Shown: one piece after another, positions 59,481 to 64,000 of the stretch
How the letters are laid out: the number at the start of each line of letters is the position of its first letter
Numbering within the stretch: position 1 is the stretch's first letter
Source of the DNA: Streptomyces sp. TP-A0356
GTDB taxonomy: Bacteria > Actinomycetota > Actinomycetes > Streptomycetales > Streptomycetaceae
Assembly: GCF_001417775.1 (NCBI RefSeq)
Contig: NZ_BBZJ01000027.1
Location: 1 to 64,000 of the forward strand
Direction: 5' to 3'
Length of the DNA stretch: 64,000 nucleotides
Program-made: the position numbers and the translations under genes
The notes under the pieces: model-generated
What the model was told of the DNA's origin: nothing
Seen by the model: the letters and a program-made list of their open reading frames with translations, nothing else
Databases searched by the model: none

Positions 59481-61149
59481 CGAGCAGAACACCGAGTTGG
59501 TTCCCACTGTGAGACGCGGCCGGCATGCGAAGCGGCGCGCGTCGGGCGGGTTGATGCGCTCGTCGGCGATGATGGCGATGGCCAGCCTGGTATCGAAGGC
59601 CACGGGAATGATCCGCCTTGTATTGCAGGGCGCCGCGCTGGGGACGCTGGCGGTAGGCGGTGCCTACAACACGGCCAACACGCTGCCGACCAGCCTGTAC
59701 ATCCTGATGATGGGCGGGGCCCTGAACTCAGTCCTGGTTCCGCAGCTGGTGCGGGCTCGGGCCGAGCATCCCGACGGCGGACGAGCGCATGAGCAACGGC
59801 TGGTCACCCTGGTGCTCAGCGTCCTCGCGATCGGCACGGTGGTGGCGGTGTGGTTGGCACCCCAGATCGTGAGCCTGAACACCCCGGACGCTCCGGGCAG
59901 TCATCAGCTGTTCGAGCTGACCGTGGTCTTCGCCCGGTTCTTGCTGCCGCAGGTCTTCTTCTATGGGCTGTTCTTCGTCCTCGGGCAGGTCCTCAACTCC
60001 CGGGGTAAATTCGGGGCGATGGCCTGGGCTCCGGTACTGAACAACGTCGTCCTGATCGCCATGTTTGGCCTGTACATGTGGCTAGCGCCGGCCCCTGGCC
60101 ACGCCGCCGACGTCACGCCCGGCCAAGTACGCCTGCTGGGTATCGGCACCACGGCGGGCATCGCGACGCAGGCCCTGTGCGTTATCCCGGCTCTCACCGG
60201 TACCGGGTTCCAGTGGCGGCTCCGCTTCGACTGGCGCGGCGTCGGCCTCGGCAAGAGTATGAGCGCGGCCCGCTGGACCCTGCTGTTCGTGCTGGTCAAC
60301 CAGGTCGCCCTGACGGTGGTGACCCGCTACGCCAACGACGTCGACGCGGCACTGCCCAACGCCGGTGCAGGCAACAGCGCGTACTTCTTCGCACAGAACA
60401 TCTGGACGCTGCCGCAGGGCATCATCACGGTCTCCCTGGTCACCGCGATCCTGCCGCGGATGAGCCAGGCCGTAGCTGAACGCCGCCTGGACGATCTACG
60501 CGAGGACATCTCCAGGGGCCTGCGCATCACCGGCGTCGCCATCGTCCCCGCCGCATTCTTCCTCCTGGCTTTCGGCCCCCAGATCGCCACAGTGATGTTC
60601 TCCTACGGCAGCGGAGGCGCGACCTCGGCCCAGCCGCTGGGCCACATTGTGCAGGCGTTTGCCTTGGGCCTGGTCCCCTTCTCTGCCCAATACCTGCTAC
60701 TGAGGGGCTTTTACGCCTTCGAGGACACCCGGACTCCGTTCTGGATGGCCGTGTGGATCTCCGCTCTCGACATCATCCTTGCCACCGGCTGCCACCTGCT
60801 CCTGGCCGCTCGCTGGGCCGTCACCGGCATGGCTGCGGCCTACGCCGCCTCCTACGCGATCGGCCTGCTGATCACCGCAGTGCAGCTGCGCCACCGCTTG
60901 GCGGGCCGCCTGGACGGCAAGCGCCTACTGCGCACCTACGCCAAGCTCACCTGCGCCGCGGGGACAGCGGGCGCCATCGGCTGGACAGCGGCCCACGCCT
61001 GCGACGGTGTCGTCGCAGCCCCGTCGGCGGACTCCCTCCTAGCCCTCATGGCAGGGGGAAGCGTCATGCTCGTATCGTTCCTGCTCCTGGCCCGCATACT
61101 GCGGATCAGCGAACTTCGGAGCCTGCGGGGGCTACCTGGCCAGGCGTGA
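59476..61149 (+). CDS. MurJ-type lipid II flippase (MATE/MVF family)
   Basis: A 557-residue polytopic protein with about fourteen membrane helices. MRSSAMMAMASLVSKATGMIRLVLQGAALG, NTLPTSLYILMMGGALNSVLVPQLVRA, LPQVFFYGLFFVLGQVLNSRGKFGAMAWAPVLNN and AYFFAQNIWTLPQGIITVSLVTAILPRMS are all MurJ hallmarks. It flips undecaprenyl-linked wall precursors. The first dozen residues (VAEQNTELVPTV) do not look like MurJ; they resemble the start of TagH, and the GTG follows the tagG C-terminus exactly as tagH should. I infer that murJ coding was joined to the tagH translation start. It is probably an accessory copy beside the essential one elsewhere. Confidence 0.88.
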   Translation: MAEQNTELVPTVRRGRHAKRRASGGLMRSSAMMAMASLVSKATGMIRLVLQGAALGTLAVGGAYNTANTLPTSLYILMMGGALNSVLVPQLVRARAEHPDGGRAHEQRLVTLVLSVLAIGTVVAVWLAPQIVSLNTPDAPGSHQLFELTVVFARFLLPQVFFYGLFFVLGQVLNSRGKFGAMAWAPVLNNVVLIAMFGLYMWLAPAPGHAADVTPGQVRLLGIGTTAGIATQALCVIPALTGTGFQWRLRFDWRGVGLGKSMSAARWTLLFVLVNQVALTVVTRYANDVDAALPNAGAGNSAYFFAQNIWTLPQGIITVSLVTAILPRMSQAVAERRLDDLREDISRGLRITGVAIVPAAFFLLAFGPQIATVMFSYGSGGATSAQPLGHIVQAFALGLVPFSAQYLLLRGFYAFEDTRTPFWMAVWISALDIILATGCHLLLAARWAVTGMAAAYAASYAIGLLITAVQLRHRLAGRLDGKRLLRTYAKLTCAAGTAGAIGWTAAHACDGVVAAPSADSLLALMAGGSVMLVSFLLLARILRISELRSLRGLPGQA

Positions 61150-61882
61150 CCGTCAACTGAGGCTCTCCTCGTAGCCTGAAGACCATGGCTGCGGGGGAAG
61201 TTGGGGTCATGGCAGAGAAGCTTCTGCCGTCATGGTGGCGAATGACCTTCAGTGCTCACGGCCGCCTGTGTGAGGCACATCGCATCAGTCCATCGTGGGT
61301 TTCACCGCCTCAATGTGACATGATCACGCTCCTAAACGCCGCCGCTGACCACGGCGGTTTGAACATCAAAACGGGAACTTTCAACGTAATGCGTACACGT
61401 ACAGCGATTTCTGCTGACTCTGCCTCCCCCCTGGCCGCTGCGCTTGCTTCCACCAGTGCGCCCGCCTTCGCCGCTGACGGTGAGGCCGCCAGCACCTGAT
61501 GCCCCAGCTTGATGTGTCAGCTGAGGCACCGTTTTCATCTTCTACATGCAGGTCATGCGACTGATCCAAGTCGGTGATCTCGTACGCGTGCCTCTCGCGG
61601 ACAGTCACCTGTGCTCAAGATCGCCTGCCTACGGGCGACCTCGGCGTTGATCAGCACTAGCAGGGCGCGCAGAAGCGCGGCCGCGTAACGCGCAGACGGG
61701 CAGCACTCAGTGAGTGTGCGCCAGTTCACGTGTCCCGTATACGCGCCTTGTATACACTGAATGGATAGTTGCATCGTGATCATCGGCCTCCCCCCACTCG
61801 GCCTCCCTGGACCTGGCACGTGTCAACGGCGGCGGCGCGCGGCCGACCTCGGCATCCGCATCCGGCGAAAGTCCGATGCCTG
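61150..61882. other. Gap with a truncated secreted-protein-like frame
   Basis: About 730 bp without an intact gene. A 36-codon frame at 61389-61499 (MRTRTAISADSASPLAAAL then ASTSAPAFAADG) resembles the signal peptide of a small secreted Streptomyces protein cut off after the cleavage site, so it may be a gene fragment. Further on, TTGTATACACTG at 61748-61759 loosely resembles the shared operator but has a shorter core. GC content is lower than in flanking genes. Confidence 0.45.
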
Positions 61883-63337
61883 ATGTCAACTGCCGTTCGT
61901 GCACAGGAGCCAGGCGCTGCCATTGCCGTCACCGCCGATTCGCCGCGCGTCGGTCGACGCTGGGAGTGGCCACTGCTGGTGGTCTGCGCCGTGTCCGCAC
62001 TCGTGGTGGGCCTGCTGTCGCCTGCCGACACCTCGCAGGAAGCGTGGGGCCTGGCAGCCGCATTGGGATACGGCTGTGCCGCACTCGTCGCGGCGAGGTC
62101 GTCCGCGCCGTGGGCACCGGCCCCCGCCGTGGTCGCGGTCGTCGGTGCGGTCGTCGTGCCGCTGGTCTATCTGACGGTGATCAGCAAGGAGCAGATGGAG
62201 GTCGGCGTCGTGGAGCGGGCGGCCGACCTGCTGTTCGCCTCCGGAACCCCGTACCACCCCACACCGCACGTGGTACGGGACTTCAATCCCTACCTTCCCG
62301 GCATGGCGCTCTTCGGCATACCGCACATGCTGTTCGGGGAAAGCCCGTTCACCAGCGCCCGGTTGTGGTTCCTCGTCGGCTTCCTCGCGGCCGTAGCAGG
62401 CGCGATACGGGTGCTGACCAATGGTCGGGAGACAGACGCCGGCCGGGTCAGCACCCCGCGCGGGGTCACCGGCAGGACGGGCGTGTTGTGGCTGATCGCC
62501 TGTCCCGTCGTCGCGCTGCCGCTCACCATCGGTGGTGTGGACCCGCCAGTCATCGGATTGATGTGCCTGGCCCTGGCCTTCACGCAGCGCGGCGATGCCG
62601 GACGGGCGGGGCTGGCCCTCGGCGCGGCGGCCACGCTGAAGTGGACCGCCTGGCCGGCCATCCCGGTGCTCGTCGCCGTACTGGCGGTACGCGGCGGACA
62701 GCGGACCGCGGCCAAGTGCGCGGCGGGAACCGTGGGGATCGCCGTGCTCGCCGTCCTGCCCTCGGCTCTGGCGGACACCGGTGCCTTCTACCGCAACGTC
62801 GTTCTCTACCCCTTGGGCCTCGGTCCCACGGCATCGTCCGCGCAGAGTCCTTTGCTGGGGCATCTGATCACGGTGCTGGTCCCGCACGGCAAGGCGGTCA
62901 CGATGGCACTCATCGTGCTGAGCGCCGCGGGTGTGGGCCTCTCGCTCCTGATCCGCCCACCGAGGAGCGCCGTGTCCGGTGCCGACCGACTGGCCCTCGG
63001 CCTGACCTTGGCGATAGTGCTGTCTCCTGCCACCCGCATCGGCTACGCCATATACCCGATCATCCTGCTGACTTGGCCGCGCTTTGCCGCCGCCCTGTCG
63101 GCGGGCGTACTCGGCAAGCAGTCGCACGGGACGGGCCGGCGGCTGACCAGCGGGCGTGACGGTGCGTACCAACCCGTCGGCTTCCTGTCGTACCGCTCGC
63201 CCTGGCCGGCCGTGCACCCGCCGAGCGCGGCCACCACGGCGGCGCCGAGCAGGTCGCCGCTGATCACCTGCCAGCGCTTGGCCTGCGTGTCTGAAAGGGC
63301 ACTCGCGTGCAACGCCAGGACCACGGAAGGGTGTTGA
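61883..63337 (+). CDS. GT87-like (DUF2029) polyprenol-sugar glycosyltransferase
   Basis: A protein of about 484 residues with ten or so membrane helices. The conserved outer-face loop after the second helix pair contains YHPTPHVVRDFNPYLPGMALFGIPH, the typical GT87 Asp-containing catalytic loop region. LGAAATLKWTAWPAIPVLVAVLAV is the Lys-Trp helix characteristic of the family. These enzymes add mannose or arabinose from a polyprenyl phosphate donor on the outer membrane face. The last 55 residues or so (after ALSAGVLGKQ) are unlike the family and probably read into unrelated DNA, suggesting a changed 3' end. ATG at 61883 is the first Met of family-like sequence. Confidence 0.75.
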   Translation: MSTAVRAQEPGAAIAVTADSPRVGRRWEWPLLVVCAVSALVVGLLSPADTSQEAWGLAAALGYGCAALVAARSSAPWAPAPAVVAVVGAVVVPLVYLTVISKEQMEVGVVERAADLLFASGTPYHPTPHVVRDFNPYLPGMALFGIPHMLFGESPFTSARLWFLVGFLAAVAGAIRVLTNGRETDAGRVSTPRGVTGRTGVLWLIACPVVALPLTIGGVDPPVIGLMCLALAFTQRGDAGRAGLALGAAATLKWTAWPAIPVLVAVLAVRGGQRTAAKCAAGTVGIAVLAVLPSALADTGAFYRNVVLYPLGLGPTASSAQSPLLGHLITVLVPHGKAVTMALIVLSAAGVGLSLLIRPPRSAVSGADRLALGLTLAIVLSPATRIGYAIYPIILLTWPRFAAALSAGVLGKQSHGTGRRLTSGRDGAYQPVGFLSYRSPWPAVHPPSAATTAAPSRSPLITCQRLACVSERALACNARTTEGC

Positions 63338-63615
63338 GGAAGTGACGCGAGGCGCATCTGGCCTGATCTTGCACTGTGACGCGACCAGATCACCGGACTT
63401 CACGGGTTCAACCTGCGTAACCGGAGCAGAACGTCACCTTCGATGCGATGCCGGTTGCAAGATCAATAAATTGGTGTGATCATGACAATGATCGAGGCGC
63501 TTCACCAAGCCTTCACAATCAACTATCGGTGGCGGATCAGCATGGTTGGGGCCGCAGCGGGGCAACGCTGCGGCCCCACCCCCGCCATCGGTCTGCACAT
63601 CAGGAGGAGACAGTG

Positions 63616-63963
63616 ATGACGGAGCACACTCAGCCCGCAAGACGGGCGCGGACCACCATAACGCGCGTCGCTGCGTTCACGGGGGCGGCGATCGCGGCCG
63701 TAGCCCTGTCCGCGCCGTCTGCGATGGCGAGCGGCACGAGCCCCAGGCTCAACGGTTGCTACTCCACGTGGGGGAGCACGGGATCGGTGGGCCACTGCGT
63801 CTCCGTGACGGTGGCCGGCCAGTACAAGAACCGCGGCGTGTGCACCTTCGGTAACGAGGACTCCATCTGGACGGTCTTCGGGTACGGGGCCTCGAACCCG
63901 AAGTGGGGCGGAGTCGAGTGCACCTTCGACATCTCGAAGTCCTACATCATGTACACAAATTGA
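63616..63963 (+). CDS. Small secreted protein with four cysteines
   Basis: A 115-residue exported protein. An Arg-rich n-region, hydrophobic core (VAAFTGAAIAAVALSAPSAMA) and probable cleavage after AMA-S give a mature protein of about 75 residues. The mature part has four Cys (NGCYS, GHCVSV, GVCTFG, VECTFD) and many aromatic and Gly residues, suggesting two disulfides and a compact beta fold. AGGAGG lies six to eight bases before the ATG. I recognise no family; a small antibacterial or surface protein is conceivable but not shown. Confidence 0.8.
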   Translation: MTEHTQPARRARTTITRVAAFTGAAIAAVALSAPSAMASGTSPRLNGCYSTWGSTGSVGHCVSVTVAGQYKNRGVCTFGNEDSIWTVFGYGASNPKWGGVECTFDISKSYIMYTN

Positions 63964-64000
63964 TGCGTCTCGGCAGGTAGAGGTGATGTGACCGGGTGCC

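Noticed and set aside
61748..61759. TTGTATACACTG as another member of the operator set
   Set aside because: The core is two bases shorter and there is no intact -10 box or gene start close downstream; kept only as a weak resemblance.
63043..63393. Minus-strand frame of 116 codons overlapping the 3' end of the GT87 gene
   Set aside because: Part of it (KRWQVISGDLLGAAVVAALGG) looks protein-like, but there is no start signal and it overlaps a better-supported gene; at most a fragment.

Overview
The window is a very GC-rich actinobacterial chromosome segment, almost certainly from a Streptomyces species. The signs are the strong third-position GC bias, frequent GTG/TTG starts, 4-bp GTGA/ATGA gene overlaps, SpoIIE-type phosphatases, an XRE/TPR sporulation-type regulator, the Streptomyces type of c-di-AMP riboswitch in front of an M23 endopeptidase, and a cell-biology locus that resembles the cmd cluster of S. 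coelicolor. That last identification is from memory and was not searched.

Layout. (1) 0.4-18.7 kb is conserved housekeeping and developmental core: a MarR/MFS pair, a PAS-PP2C-HATPase phosphatase, type II NADH dehydrogenase, TetR, an asparagine-synthetase-like protein, an XRE/TPR regulator, L-2-hydroxyglutarate oxidase, TrmB, a PrsW-like protease, an aldo/keto reductase and a riboswitch-controlled M23 peptidase. (2) 18.7-23.6 kb holds a membrane PP2C phosphatase with a repeat-rich N-terminus, tRNA-fMet, and a MarR-controlled riboflavin-type pair: a RibD-like protein with swapped domain order and GTP cyclohydrolase II. (3) 23.8-38.05 kb is a tightly coupled 13-gene operon. It encodes three NDP-sugar epimerase/SDR proteins, two DegT/StrS aminotransferases, four glycosyltransferase-type proteins (one fused to HEAT repeats), a radical SAM enzyme, a methyltransferase, a uridine-phosphorylase-like enzyme and a NodU-type carbamoyltransferase. 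I read it as an uncharacterised aminosugar/nucleoside-type biosynthetic cluster. (4) 38.1-57.8 kb carries an orphan type-IV-secretion-like locus: VirB8/TcpC-like, small pilin-size membrane protein, TcpE-like, VirB4-like ATPase, VirB6-like polytopic protein, VirB1-like lysozyme/NlpC protein, several NTF2-like lipoproteins, and a ParA-like ATPase with a small basic partner. I see no relaxase or coupling protein. (5) 57.8-64 kb is a rearranged cell-wall-glycopolymer region: a tagG-type ABC permease pseudogene with an internal deletion, a MurJ-type flippase whose first codons look borrowed from tagH, a GT87 glycosyltransferase, and a small secreted Cys-containing protein.

The main result is a 12-bp palindromic element, consensus GTGTATAKACAC. 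It sits just downstream of the likely -10 box of the 13-gene sugar operon (two perfect tandem copies behind a TTGACA-17-CATAGT promoter). It also lies in front of nearly every transcription unit of the T4SS-like locus (39.4, 40.9-41.0, 46.0, 51.7 and 57.1 kb). The secretion-like machine and the sugar operon therefore appear to share one repressor-type regulon. No obvious cognate regulator of the GntR/HutC type is encoded in the window.
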